Positions 1 to 9,541 of a stretch of DNA of 64,000 nt are shown here, piece after piece (positions within the stretch are counted from its first letter, which is position 1; every line of letters begins with the position of its first letter). Below the pieces are notes generated by a model. That model searched no databases, was not told the DNA's origin, and was given only the letters and a program-made list of their open reading frames with translations. Both the position numbers and the translations under genes were made by a program. The stretch comes from Pseudooctadecabacter jejudonensis (lineage in GTDB: Bacteria; Pseudomonadota; Alphaproteobacteria; Rhodobacterales; Rhodobacteraceae): assembly GCF_900172275.1 (NCBI RefSeq), contig NZ_FWFT01000007.1, forward strand, positions 1 through 64,000. Reading direction: 5' to 3'.

Positions 1-528
1 AATTCGTAAAATTTGTGCGTCAGACAGCGCGTCACTGATCCGGGCATCAACATCCACCGGATTGGGCACACGCCTCCAGGCACGTTCATGAATGTATTTC
101 GGACAGTTTCCGAAGGTTTGGCGAACAGTGATGGCATAACCGCGTTTGGTTCGCCGAAGGACTCCGCTAAAGCGATTCCTGCGACGGCTGGCCAAGTCAA
201 TCCCAAGCACGCCAACATCCGCGCCATTTTCAAAACTGTGCACAAGCGGATCTGTAACATCCAACATGCCGGCAAGGTCAATACGGTGCGGATGGGGTGA
301 CGTCAAAAAGCCGTCAGGGCCATCCAGCATCGTGATCCAAACGCGCCCGCGTGTATCCGCACCGGACACCACAAGAAACGGCAGGCCCGTATGAAAGTCG
401 CGATGTTGCTCGGGCAAATAATCTCGGATGAACCCGCTTGCCCATTGCGCAACCTCTCCCGCGTCCGCGCAGGTTTGGGCGCGTCGTTCCCCTTCGTGGA
501 AGGGACTGATCTGATCACACTGCAACAT
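1..528 (-). CDS. PNPOx-family flavin-binding protein, 3' end beyond window
   Basis: The frame stays open for 176 codons from ATG 528 to the left edge, so this is the N-terminal part of a longer protein. The start has an AAGGA Shine-Dalgarno seven bases upstream. The protein contains a split-barrel pyridoxamine-phosphate-oxidase-like region: QHRDFHTGLPFLVVSG, then DTRGRVWITML, LGIDLASRRRNR and QTFGNCPKYIHER. This pattern is typical of the PNPOx-like flavin-nucleotide-binding family, often fused to a ferredoxin-reductase domain in longer homologues. Whether a reductase domain follows cannot be seen. The exact substrate is unknown. A terminator-like hairpin separates it from the upstream GST gene, so it may have its own promoter. 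Confidence 0.75.
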   Translation of the reverse strand, partial: MLQCDQISPFHEGERRAQTCADAGEVAQWASGFIRDYLPEQHRDFHTGLPFLVVSGADTRGRVWITMLDGPDGFLTSPHPHRIDLAGMLDVTDPLVHSFENGADVGVLGIDLASRRRNRFSGVLRRTKRGYAITVRQTFGNCPKYIHERAWRRVPNPVDVDARISDALSDAQILRI

Positions 529-542
529 GCGTCTTTCCTTCT

Positions 543-586
543 AAAAAAGTTGGCGTGTCGAAGCAGGGGGAGGACTTCGACACGCC
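543..586 (-). terminator. Rho-independent terminator after the GST gene
   Basis: Twelve-base perfect arms (552-563 and 575-586) with an 11-base loop. On the minus strand they are followed, three bases on, by a run of six T (plus-strand A run 543-548). It lies just past the GST stop codon. Confidence 0.8.
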
Positions 587-595
587 GGGCTTTCG

Positions 596-1222
596 TCAGG
601 CCATCTCTGGGAACGGAGAGGGGAGCATTCTGACGAAGCCGGCTTGCGCTTCGATGCGCGCAAGCCAAGCCCGAATGTTTGGATAAGGTGCCAGATCAAC
701 GCCGCCTTCCGGCGCGTGGGCGATGTAGCTGTAGCCTGACACATCCGCGATGGTGATGGTGTCCGTGGCAAGCCAGAGGCGTCCCGTTAAATGGGCGTCC
801 ATGACGGCAAACAACTCATGTGCTTTGGCCACTGCCGCGGCGTGATCGTGGGACGTGCCAAAGACCTTGACCAGTCGCGCAGCACAGGGCCCTGAATAAA
901 TGTTGTCCGCTGCAATCGTCAGCCATCGCTGCACCTCGGCCGCATCTTTGGGGTCAGCGGGGATCCAGCTGGACCCTTTGGCATAGGTTTGCACCAGATA
1001 GACCAGGATCGCGTTGCTGTCCGCGAGCATATGGCCGTTATCATCGATAGCAGGGACCAGACCAAAGGGGCTGATCTTCAGAAAATCTTTCGATTTATGG
1101 ACCCCGTTTGCCATATCCATATCAATCGCTTCATAAGGCAGACCCAATAGCGCAAGCATCAGTTCTGCGCGGTGGCAATGGCCCGATTTCGGGGTCCTAT
1201 AAAGTTTGATCGGCTTAGACAT
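596..1222 (-). CDS. Glutathione S-transferase family protein
   Basis: A 208-residue protein of usual GST length. The N-terminal thioredoxin-fold half begins KLYRTPKSGHCHRAELML and carries the conserved cis-proline stretch FGLVPAIDD and the glutathione gamma-glutamyl-binding ADSNAILVYL. The C-terminal half is the all-helical GST domain with TITIADVSGYSYI (the N-capping/hydrophobic staple region). Such enzymes conjugate or reduce electrophiles with glutathione in the cytoplasm; the substrate cannot be told from sequence. It lies 24 bases after the NTF2-like gene, probably in one transcript with it and the AhpD-like gene, and is followed by a strong terminator hairpin. Confidence 0.88.
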   Translation of the reverse strand: MSKPIKLYRTPKSGHCHRAELMLALLGLPYEAIDMDMANGVHKSKDFLKISPFGLVPAIDDNGHMLADSNAILVYLVQTYAKGSSWIPADPKDAAEVQRWLTIAADNIYSGPCAARLVKVFGTSHDHAAAVAKAHELFAVMDAHLTGRLWLATDTITIADVSGYSYIAHAPEGGVDLAPYPNIRAWLARIEAQAGFVRMLPSPFPEMA

Positions 1223-1246
1223 CCTGAGATCTCACATACAGTCCAA

Positions 1247-1723
1247 TTAGAACCCAAAATCGCTCAGACCGGGGTGGTCGTCGGGGCGGCGGCCCAGGGG
1301 CCAGCGGAATTTCCGGTCTGCCTCCGCGATAGGTTGTTCGTTGATAGAAGCATGGCGACTGGCCATGTAGCCGTTGTCGTCAAATTCCCAATTCTCATTG
1401 CCATAGGCGCGGAACCAATTGCCGCTGTCATCGCGATATTCGTAGGCGTAGCGCACGGCGATACGGTTGCCGCTATGGGCCCAAAGTTCCTTGATCAGGC
1501 GATAGTCCAACTCCTTGTTCCACTTGCGGGTCAGAAAATCCTCAATCTCCTGGCGACCGTTGGGAAACTCGGCCCGGTTGCGCCAGACGCTGTCGGGGGT
1601 ATAGGCCAGCGCCACTTTGGCGGGGTCCCGCCCGTTCCAGCCATCTTCCGCAAGGCGTACTTTCTCGCGCGCACTTTCGCTGGTGAAGGGCGGTAAGGGA
1701 TGACGAAGGTTTTGGGTGGTCAT
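1247..1723 (-). CDS. DUF1348 / NTF2-like protein
   Basis: A 158-residue protein of the SnoaL/NTF2-like fold, DUF1348 family. Visible family features are [17 protein letters not shown] near the start, [26 protein letters not shown], then RFAY-like [10 protein letters not shown] and NENWEFD, ending with [19 protein letters not shown]. These small cone-shaped proteins bind or isomerise small molecules, but no reaction is established for this family. AAGGAGG lies eight bases before ATG 1723, a strong start. Eighteen bases separate it from the upstream AhpD-like gene, and the GST gene follows, so a redox or detoxification operon is likely (inference). Confidence 0.82.
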   Translation of the reverse strand: MTTQNLRHPLPPFTSESAREKVRLAEDGWNGRDPAKVALAYTPDSVWRNRAEFPNGRQEIEDFLTRKWNKELDYRLIKELWAHSGNRIAVRYAYEYRDDSGNWFRAYGNENWEFDDNGYMASRHASINEQPIAEADRKFRWPLGRRPDDHPGLSDFGF

Positions 1724-1741
1724 GTTGGGGTCCTCCTTGGC

Positions 1742-2296
1742 TTATACGTGCGCGGCGGCAGTGGTGATTGGAGGGAAGTCGACCTCGGTCTGAAACACTT
1801 CATTGACGTAGTTCGACAATACATTCAGGGCGACGAGGCCTATGATTTCGATGATCTCTGCATTTGAAAAGCCGGCCGCACGGACGTTTGAGATGTCTTG
1901 CTCGCTGACCCGGCCTTTGGCAGTTGCTACTTTCACGGCGAAGGACACGGCGGCATGCGCCTTCGCGTCTTTCGAAGCGCCGGCACGGTTCGCCGCGACC
2001 TCCGCCTCGTCCAACTTGGCCAGTGTTTTCGCCAGAAACGTATGCGCCGCATTGCAGTAGTCACATCCGTTTGTATTTGCGATGGCAATCGCAATGCGTT
2101 CGCGGGTTGCAACACCCAGCTTCCCTTTGGACAACGCGCCATCCAGACCGAGATACCCCTCAAGCGCTTCCGGACTTGTCGCCAGAAGACGAAATAGGTT
2201 TGGGACAGACCCCAACGACTTTTCCACCGCATTCAGAAAGGGTTGCGATTCCACTGGCGTGGCAGCAATCGTCTGCGGTGTGTGAATTCGGGTCAT
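1742..2296 (-). CDS. Carboxymuconolactone decarboxylase/AhpD-like peroxidase protein
   Basis: A 184-residue protein with the AhpD-type redox motif: Cys78-Asp-Tyr-Cys81 followed by His85 (CDYCNAAH). It is preceded by RERIAIAIANTNG, the usual CMD-domain helix. AhpD-like proteins use the CxxC pair to reduce peroxides or to act as disulfide reductants, so a role in oxidative-stress defence is likely. This fits the GST gene downstream and oxyR/katG nearby. The start ATG 2296 has AAGGA seven bases upstream. The family also includes non-redox decarboxylases, but those lack the CxxC pair seen here. Confidence 0.88.
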   Translation of the reverse strand: MTRIHTPQTIAATPVESQPFLNAVEKSLGSVPNLFRLLATSPEALEGYLGLDGALSKGKLGVATRERIAIAIANTNGCDYCNAAHTFLAKTLAKLDEAEVAANRAGASKDAKAHAAVSFAVKVATAKGRVSEQDISNVRAAGFSNAEIIEIIGLVALNVLSNYVNEVFQTEVDFPPITTAAAHV

Positions 2297-2412
2297 GTCG
2301 TTTTCCTTTCAATGGGGCGTTGGCGAATAGTCTGGGCGGATGGATCAGCACGGCGCAAAAGCAGAGCGTCTACAAGATGATGAGCAGGCCCAGATGGGCG
2401 CACAGGCCCCCC

Positions 2413-2871
2413 TTAATTCAGACGCATCATCGGTTCGCGTTCGATCCGATACGTGTCCATCTCATCGATCATACGCTTTGTGAATTCGATGAGGTCCGGC
2501 GCATCGATTCCGAAGTTATGCGTATAAAGCGCCTGAATAAGCGCGAGTGTTTTGGGGTTTACGATCTCAGGATTGTCGACAAAAAATGAATCCATCGACC
2601 AATCAGACAGCTGCCGCGCTGGGATTGGCTGATCAATCAGCTTTACAAGATTTCGGTGTCGCGGATCGTCTTCAAGCTCTGCATAGAGCCGATCGAGATT
2701 GGCTTTTTCACCTTCGATCACTTGAAAGAAGTGTTCCCCTTGAAAGAAAAGAACGCCGGTGATGTCGGTCCGCGCATTCCGTCTCACCGCTGTCTTGGTG
2801 ATATTTGTCAGCTCAGCTTCTGCAAACCTGGGCGGAACGAGAGACGTAGAAACATATGAAATAAGGTGCAT
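2413..2871 (-). CDS. BLUF-domain blue-light photoreceptor
   Basis: A short BLUF protein of about 152 residues, essentially a single sensor domain with a short helical tail. Key flavin-site residues are visible: Tyr6 (ISYVSTS), Asn32 (RRNARTDITG) and Gln50 (FFQVIEGE), followed by DDPRHRNL and DWSMDSF, which carries the semi-conserved Trp/Met pair. BLUF domains bind FAD and relay blue light through protein partners. Short stand-alone versions have no output domain, so a partner is needed. ATG 2871 was chosen because AGGA lies seven bases upstream; the ATG at 2895 would put that site inside the gene. It has its own promoter-like sequence. Confidence 0.9.
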   Translation of the reverse strand: MHLISYVSTSLVPPRFAEAELTNITKTAVRRNARTDITGVLFFQGEHFFQVIEGEKANLDRLYAELEDDPRHRNLVKLIDQPIPARQLSDWSMDSFFVDNPEIVNPKTLALIQALYTHNFGIDAPDLIEFTKRMIDEMDTYRIEREPMMRLN

Positions 2872-2896
2872 GGGGCCATCCTTTCTGATGACCACC

Positions 2897-2925
2897 TATA
2901 AATCTGCAGAGACTAGAACCGTCAA
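2897..2925 (-). promoter_or_regulatory. Sigma70-like promoter of the BLUF gene
   Basis: On the minus strand TTGACG (2925-2920), a 17-base spacer, then TTTATA (2902-2897), about 26 bases ahead of the BLUF start codon. Spacing and boxes match a housekeeping promoter. Confidence 0.6.
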
Positions 2926-2951
2926 TTCACCTTGACACACACAATGTCACA

Positions 2952-3206
2952 TCAAGTTGACAATTTGACAATGATGCGATCGGTCTCAGCTTCAATATCA
3001 AATGCAGCACCATGCTCTTCAAGAACCTGACACACAGCATTCAAGGAAGACGCCCGGGGGGCATGTCCTGCCTCCATTCGAACGATTGTGGCCTTGTTGA
3101 CCCCTGCTTTCTCAGCAAGATCCCGCACCGTCAAATTCAATCCGGCGCGTGCCATTCTGATGTGACCGGCAGTGACCCTGCTGGTCTGTGTTTGCACATC
3201 ATCCAT
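2952..3206 (-). CDS. XRE-family helix-turn-helix regulator
   Basis: A small Cro/CI-type DNA-binding protein of about 84 residues: IRMARAGLNLTVRDLAEKAGVNKATIVRMEAG is a standard XRE helix-turn-helix, followed by a short beta-rich tail (GAAFDIEAETDRIIV) common in small alphaproteobacterial regulators. ATG 3206 is preferred because AAGGA sits six bases upstream; a longer start at 3227 lacks one. It is divergent from the exported rhodanese gene, and two inverted copies of a 14-bp palindromic element lie between them, overlapping the likely promoters. It therefore probably controls itself and the rhodanese gene (inference). Confidence 0.85.
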   Translation of the reverse strand: MDDVQTQTSRVTAGHIRMARAGLNLTVRDLAEKAGVNKATIVRMEAGHAPRASSLNAVCQVLEEHGAAFDIEAETDRIIVKLST

Positions 3207-3260
3207 ACGATTTCCTTCTTTGATCAAGACCGCTGAAGCAGAGATAGCACGTTATCTATA

Positions 3261-3318
3261 TTCGTACAATGTACTATTAAGCGTTGACATCATCACTCTT
3301 ATTTGTACATTGTACGAA
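3261..3318. promoter_or_regulatory. Paired palindromic operator between XRE and rhodanese genes
   Basis: TTCGTACAATGTAC (3261-3274) and its exact reverse complement GTACATTGTACGAA (3305-3318) are separated by 30 bp; each contains an 11-bp near-perfect palindrome GTACAWTGTAC. A TTGACA at 3284-3289 and TACATT at 3306-3311, 16 bases apart, form a plus-strand promoter whose -10 box lies inside the second copy. Repression by the adjacent XRE protein is the simplest reading. Confidence 0.7.
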
Positions 3319-3365
3319 CTATAGGGCGACTCGCCCGAACTTGCGTTTCCCGGAAAGGAAAACAA

Positions 3366-4007
3366 ATGACCAACTTTCGTGCATGCATGGACGCAATCGT
3401 CTCAAGCGTCGTGAACGCCGTCGTCGGCTCCTTTATATTCTTTGGATTGCTGGCAGCCAGCGGAGAGCTTCTCGCCGGAACGGCTGTACCCCAAAGATTG
3501 GCGGTGGATGACGTTCCCAAGCATGCGCAATTCCCCCTCCACAACTATATCTCTTCAATCGAAGCCGCCGAACTTGTCGCAGCTGATCCTGACATCTTGT
3601 TTGTTGACGTCAGGGATGAGGCAGAGATCGCGAACTTCGGTCGACCATTGCCAGTGAACGCAATCGTCCCTGTCCGCATCCAATCAGACACGTTCAACGA
3701 AACCCTGAACGAATATGTTCTAGTCGATAACCCTGATTTCCTGGACCAGATGGCCACTCTTCTGGCCAATCGAGGACAGGACCGCGGAACCATGATCCTT
3801 CTGACCTGTGGATCAGGCTATCGATCTGCCGTTGCGGCGCGGATCCTTGTTGACGCCGGATATACAAATGTCTGGCACATTCCGGATGGATATGATGGCG
3901 ATGAAAAACTCGGCCTGAACGCTCAGAACGCATGGCAGCTGGCCGGATTGGATTGGACATATCTGCCCCTCGAAAGCACAGCCCCAATGCAGCCTTTATC
4001 CAATTAG
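3366..4007 (+). CDS. Exported or membrane-anchored rhodanese-like protein
   Basis: A 213-residue protein with an N-terminal hydrophobic stretch (residues about 10-32, VNAVVGSFIFFGLLAAS) consistent with a signal anchor, then one rhodanese domain. The active-site loop is CGSGYRSA with Cys148, preceded by ILFVDVRDEAEIANFG, the usual start of the domain. The domain probably transfers sulfane sulfur or senses thiol redox in the periplasm. ATG 3366 follows GGAAAGGA; an upstream start at 3303 would run through the operator. It is divergent from the XRE regulator. The substrate is unknown. Confidence 0.85.
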   Translation: MTNFRACMDAIVSSVVNAVVGSFIFFGLLAASGELLAGTAVPQRLAVDDVPKHAQFPLHNYISSIEAAELVAADPDILFVDVRDEAEIANFGRPLPVNAIVPVRIQSDTFNETLNEYVLVDNPDFLDQMATLLANRGQDRGTMILLTCGSGYRSAVAARILVDAGYTNVWHIPDGYDGDEKLGLNAQNAWQLAGLDWTYLPLESTAPMQPLSN

Positions 4008-4130
4008 GCCCTTCTTTTCCGTAAGTTGGTATTTTCGGCGGGGCGAGTAAAGAATTGGCCTAAACTGAACGCTCAAAACAGGGGTGTCACGGCCCAACCC
4101 GCCGGGCGATGACAAGATGATCCGTGAACC

Positions 4131-5069
4131 CTATTCGTCGTTCTGAAGGCCTGAAATGGTCACATCCGCCTTCTCAATCTGGGACTGGCCAACTTGTCGG
4201 ATTGTCGCCCCCAGACTCATAAGCTGTTTGGAAAGTGGGTTCGACTTTCGCCATATCATGCCAATGGTCCGTCGCGGTTTGTTCTGCTTGAACCGTGACA
4301 CAGATACGTTTGTGCCTCTTGTTTCCAACGGAACAGCCATCTCAGGGAGGACTGTTAGGCCCAAGCCTGCATTGACCATCTGAACAAGCGTCGAGAGGGA
4401 TGATCCTTCCATGACGATACTAGGGTCGGTCGCACTTACGTCACAAAAGGACAGGGCCTGATCGCGAAAACAGTGGCCTTCCTCAAGCAACAGCAGCTTC
4501 ATGGCCTGCAGTTCCGTCGGATCTGGAACGGGCTGTTTTGCATCCTGATCCGATCGGATCAAAACAAACTCTTCGTCAAAAAGGGCAAATTCCCGCAAGG
4601 ACGGCTCAGACATCGGTAAGGCGGCGATCACAAAATCCAGGCGCGTTTGCTGAAGATCCTGCAAAAGGGTCTGTGTCACGGATTCCTTGGGCTTGAGTTC
4701 AAGTTCCGGAACAAGATGAGATAGGCGCTTCACGATCTCGGGCAGAAGGTAGGGAGCAACCGTTGGAATCATCCCCATCCGTAATGTTCCCTTCAAGGGC
4801 CCATCCGCTGTCCGCGCAAGGCCCGACATATCGTCGACATGCCTCAGGACAGTCCGTGTCCGCTGCACAAATTCCTCTCCTAACGTCGTCAGACGAATCC
4901 GGCGCGCGGTGCGTTCGACCAATGGCGCACCCAGAAGGGCCTCCAACTCCTTGATTTGAACTGACAACGCGGGCTGAGAAATAGAACAGGCCTCTGCTGC
5001 ACGTCCAAAATGCTCGGTTGTCGCAAGGGCGTCAAAATAGCGAAGCTGTTTCAGCGTAAACGGTAACAT
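4131..5069 (-). CDS. oxyR: OxyR, peroxide-sensing LysR-family activator
   Basis: A 312-residue LysR regulator with an N-terminal winged helix (TLKQLRYFDALATTEHFGRAAEACSISQPALSVQIKELE region) and a substrate-binding-like sensor domain. The two redox cysteines of OxyR are both present at Cys200 and Cys209 in EEGHCFRDQALSFC, matching E. coli Cys199/Cys208 in spacing (eight residues between). Oxidation by peroxide forms a disulfide that switches the protein to an activator. It is divergent from katG across 118 bp, the classic arrangement in which OxyR controls the catalase gene. Confidence 0.95.
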   Translation of the reverse strand: MLPFTLKQLRYFDALATTEHFGRAAEACSISQPALSVQIKELEALLGAPLVERTARRIRLTTLGEEFVQRTRTVLRHVDDMSGLARTADGPLKGTLRMGMIPTVAPYLLPEIVKRLSHLVPELELKPKESVTQTLLQDLQQTRLDFVIAALPMSEPSLREFALFDEEFVLIRSDQDAKQPVPDPTELQAMKLLLLEEGHCFRDQALSFCDVSATDPSIVMEGSSLSTLVQMVNAGLGLTVLPEMAVPLETRGTNVSVSRFKQNKPRRTIGMIWRKSNPLSKQLMSLGATIRQVGQSQIEKADVTISGLQNDE

Positions 5070-5175
5070 AAGATTTACCTATCGTGGATTTAAGAAAATA
5101 CAATTTGGAATTATGACTGGCGCCAAATAATTGAACACCAAGTTCGATTGTCACAGCCTCACAACAGCCCTCTGA

Positions 5176-7365
<2,190 letters not shown>

Positions 7366-7371
7366 AGCAAT

Positions 7372-7402
7372 TGTCCGGGCGACAGCCAATGTCGCCCGGA
7401 CA
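7372..7402 (+). terminator. Hairpin after katG
   Basis: Perfect 13-base arms TGTCCGGGCGACA and TGTCGCCCGGACA around a 5-base loop, six bases past the katG stop. There is no U tract after it, so it may act as an RNA-stabilising hairpin or a weak terminator. Confidence 0.6.
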
Positions 7403-7559
7403 TCCGCCTTGGTGTCTGACGTCAGCGCCCATGGAACTGACTTGAGGGGCGAGGGGGATCGTTTTCCCGACGCACGCGGGAGCCTCAATGACACGTGGTC
7501 GCTTTAGGCCAGCCTGCTCGTGACGACCCCGTAACAAGGGCACAAAAGCCAATCGCTAG

Positions 7560-7594
7560 AAAACCGCCCCGCCCCAACATAATGGGCAGGACGG
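7560..7594 (-). terminator. Terminator of the V8-like protease gene
   Basis: On the minus strand an 11-base stem (7594-7584 with 7574-7564; two pairs are G-U wobbles), loop of about nine bases, followed by four T. It lies 30 bases past the protease stop. Confidence 0.65.
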
Positions 7595-7624
7595 TCAAAG
7601 GCTGCGTCAAACGCCGAGGGCACA

Positions 7625-8701
7625 TCACTGCCCCAGCTGTTTCCACGTCTTCATGGTGTTGAACACCGCACGGTTGATCCGCGTCGACCGGTTGGCGCAG
7701 CCACCATAGTTGTGAATGCCGATCACATGACGGCGTTTGCGGGTCTTGTCATACCGCCACGTGGGGCTGCCGCTTTGGCCCGGTGCGGTATCAAACATAT
7801 AGGCCAGCCGCTGCGGTTCCGTGCCGACAATGCGGCCCGCGTTGTACCACTGCGTGCCAAAGGTTTTGTCGCCAGGATAGCCAGAATTATTGGCCAACAG
7901 ATCCTTCAACGATGCATCCGACAGCGCCGCGAAGCCAAACCACCCTGTCTGACGCCCAAGGGGGGCAGTCTCCGGCAGCACGATGCAGGCATAATCATCC
8001 GCAGGGCGGTGATCGTTCACCCAACCGCTGACGCTGTGAAACTGCGTGCTGATCGCGGACCCGAACGGGCGACGTGTCCCGCTCATGCCGGGGATGACCT
8101 CGATCTTGGTCGCCCAACCGCCGTTGCGTTTGGAATGCACGCAATGGCCTGCCGTCATCACAGTCCGCGGAGAGATAAACCACCCCGTACCGCGCGACCG
8201 TGTGCCATTGGCCATGGTGATGATCAACTGACAGATCATGCGCCAAGGTGGTGTGCCATTCTCACCCACCTGCACGCGGCCGTCATGGCCACAGACACTT
8301 TCCATCGGGGCGTCATCGAAATGGGCGGAACAGGCCATAGGAATATGATCATAGCCTTCGGGCAAGCCCACGGGCATTGTTTCGCCCAGGCCCCGGACCA
8401 TCGGGTCGAACAATTCGAACCCTTCAGCATATTCCAGTGATCCGCCGCCGTGGGTTTCAACATCCAACCCGTTCTCGACCATTTCGTCGCTGGCCCAGGT
8501 GTCGCTTTCGGCAAACTCATCCTGCGGTCCGCTGTTGATGAAATCCTCCATCATCTCGATGTCGGACGCCGCCACGGTGGGCGCGCTTTCGACACCACCA
8601 GAACATCCGCAACCGCAATCGTCCTCTTTGGCCTTTGTCTTAGATTTGGCCTTGCTCTGGCCCTTTGTGGACTTTGTTGTCTTTGTGCTTTTCGCCGCCA
8701 T
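7625..8701 (-). CDS. V8-like (glutamyl-endopeptidase-type) serine protease
   Basis: A 358-residue trypsin-fold protein. The triad is His186 (VMTAGHCVH), Asp236 (PADDYACIVL) and Ser310 (APGQSGSPTW). His330 in VIGIHNYGG sits where V8 protease has its S1-pocket His in GIHWGG, suggesting cleavage after Glu. The first 27 residues are rich in Lys, Ser and Thr, then DDCGCGCSGG follows, and residues 40-130 form an acidic, probably inhibitory pro-region. No classical signal peptide is seen. ATG 8701 has AAGGAGAGG upstream. It lies 69 bp after the acidic/cationic protein gene in the same direction, so co-transcription and processing of that neighbour are plausible (inference). Confidence 0.85.
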   Translation of the reverse strand: MAAKSTKTTKSTKGQSKAKSKTKAKEDDCGCGCSGGVESAPTVAASDIEMMEDFINSGPQDEFAESDTWASDEMVENGLDVETHGGGSLEYAEGFELFDPMVRGLGETMPVGLPEGYDHIPMACSAHFDDAPMESVCGHDGRVQVGENGTPPWRMICQLIITMANGTRSRGTGWFISPRTVMTAGHCVHSKRNGGWATKIEVIPGMSGTRRPFGSAISTQFHSVSGWVNDHRPADDYACIVLPETAPLGRQTGWFGFAALSDASLKDLLANNSGYPGDKTFGTQWYNAGRIVGTEPQRLAYMFDTAPGQSGSPTWRYDKTRKRRHVIGIHNYGGCANRSTRINRAVFNTMKTWKQLGQ

Positions 8702-8770
8702 GATCCTCTCCTTTTCAGTGGCAGAGATGGCCGGACCCCAAAGGAAGGGGCCCGACACATCAGGTTGGGA

Positions 8771-9295
8771 TCAGGCGCGTTGCGCGCGGATGCACTTGAA
8801 CGCCTCATAGGCGGCCTTGATCGCGGTGCCGTACTTTTTGGCCTTAAACGCCGTAATCGCGGCGACAATCTTGCCCACGCACTTGGCGTACTTGCCCAGA
8901 CGGCGGGCCAGTTCGACCATCTTCTTGATGATCTTCTTGGCGCGGTTCTTGATGGCATTCACAATCGGCTTCACACGGTCGCGAACCCAGCTGCCCAGGC
9001 CCTCTTCGCCATTGTCGCCGTAGTTGCCATCGGCCATTTCCAAAAGCGATAGCGTGCCGCCTGTTTCTGCTGCGGGGGCGGCAAAGGGCGTGCCCTCAGC
9101 GGCCTGATCAAGAAGGCTCGTCTGCGCGGTCTCAGCCTCAGGCGCCATAAAGGTTGTGCCAAAGTCTTCGTCGAATTGGACGAAGTCCGCCTCGATTGAA
9201 GCCACTTCTGCCGCTTCATCATCCATTGGGGCAGCGCTCAGCACCTGAGACGCAGTTGCAGAAGACCCAGAGTTGCTAACCAATTCATTGTCCAT
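8771..9295 (-). CDS. Acidic-leader/cationic-helix two-part protein (possible peptide precursor)
   Basis: A 174-residue protein of no recognised family. Residues 1-104 contain no Lys or Arg and about 21 Asp/Glu; residues 105-174 contain 21 Lys/Arg and only three or four acidic residues, in a helix-friendly run (for example NRAKKIIKKMVELARRLGKY and AAITAFKAKKYGTAIKA), with two Cys at 139 and 168. A Glu97-Glu98-Gly junction lies just before the cationic part. The design, an acidic pro-part neutralising a basic amphipathic part, recalls precursors of membrane-active peptides, but this is inference. AAGGA lies before ATG 9295. A V8-like protease gene follows and the BTAD regulator is divergent. 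Confidence 0.75.
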   Translation of the reverse strand: MDNELVSNSGSSATASQVLSAAPMDDEAAEVASIEADFVQFDEDFGTTFMAPEAETAQTSLLDQAAEGTPFAAPAAETGGTLSLLEMADGNYGDNGEEGLGSWVRDRVKPIVNAIKNRAKKIIKKMVELARRLGKYAKCVGKIVAAITAFKAKKYGTAIKAAYEAFKCIRAQRA

Positions 9296-9541
9296 GTCAT
9301 GTTTCCTTCAAAACGGAAGGCCCTTTAATATCTGCGGGCCATTTATGTTGCGCCGAAATGCGGCGAAGGTCCGGAATGAACCTTGCAGTCATCCAAACAC
9401 TCACCCCGTCAACGCAACGCCAGCCCGTCGTCTTTTTGGCGTTAATCTTTCGTAAAGGTTTTGAGCGGCTGACATGACGCTGGCCTTCCGCTACGCTGAC
9501 GCAGGGTAAAATCGGCGCGTCAGCAAGGGGAAGGGGACACC

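Noticed and set aside
8771-9295. Histone-like or ribosomal protein reading of the basic C-terminal half
   Set aside because: Lys/Ala-rich C-termini occur in histone H1-like proteins, but those lack a Lys/Arg-free acidic half and the amphipathic pattern with two Cys, and the neighbour protease fits a precursor better. Not fully excluded.
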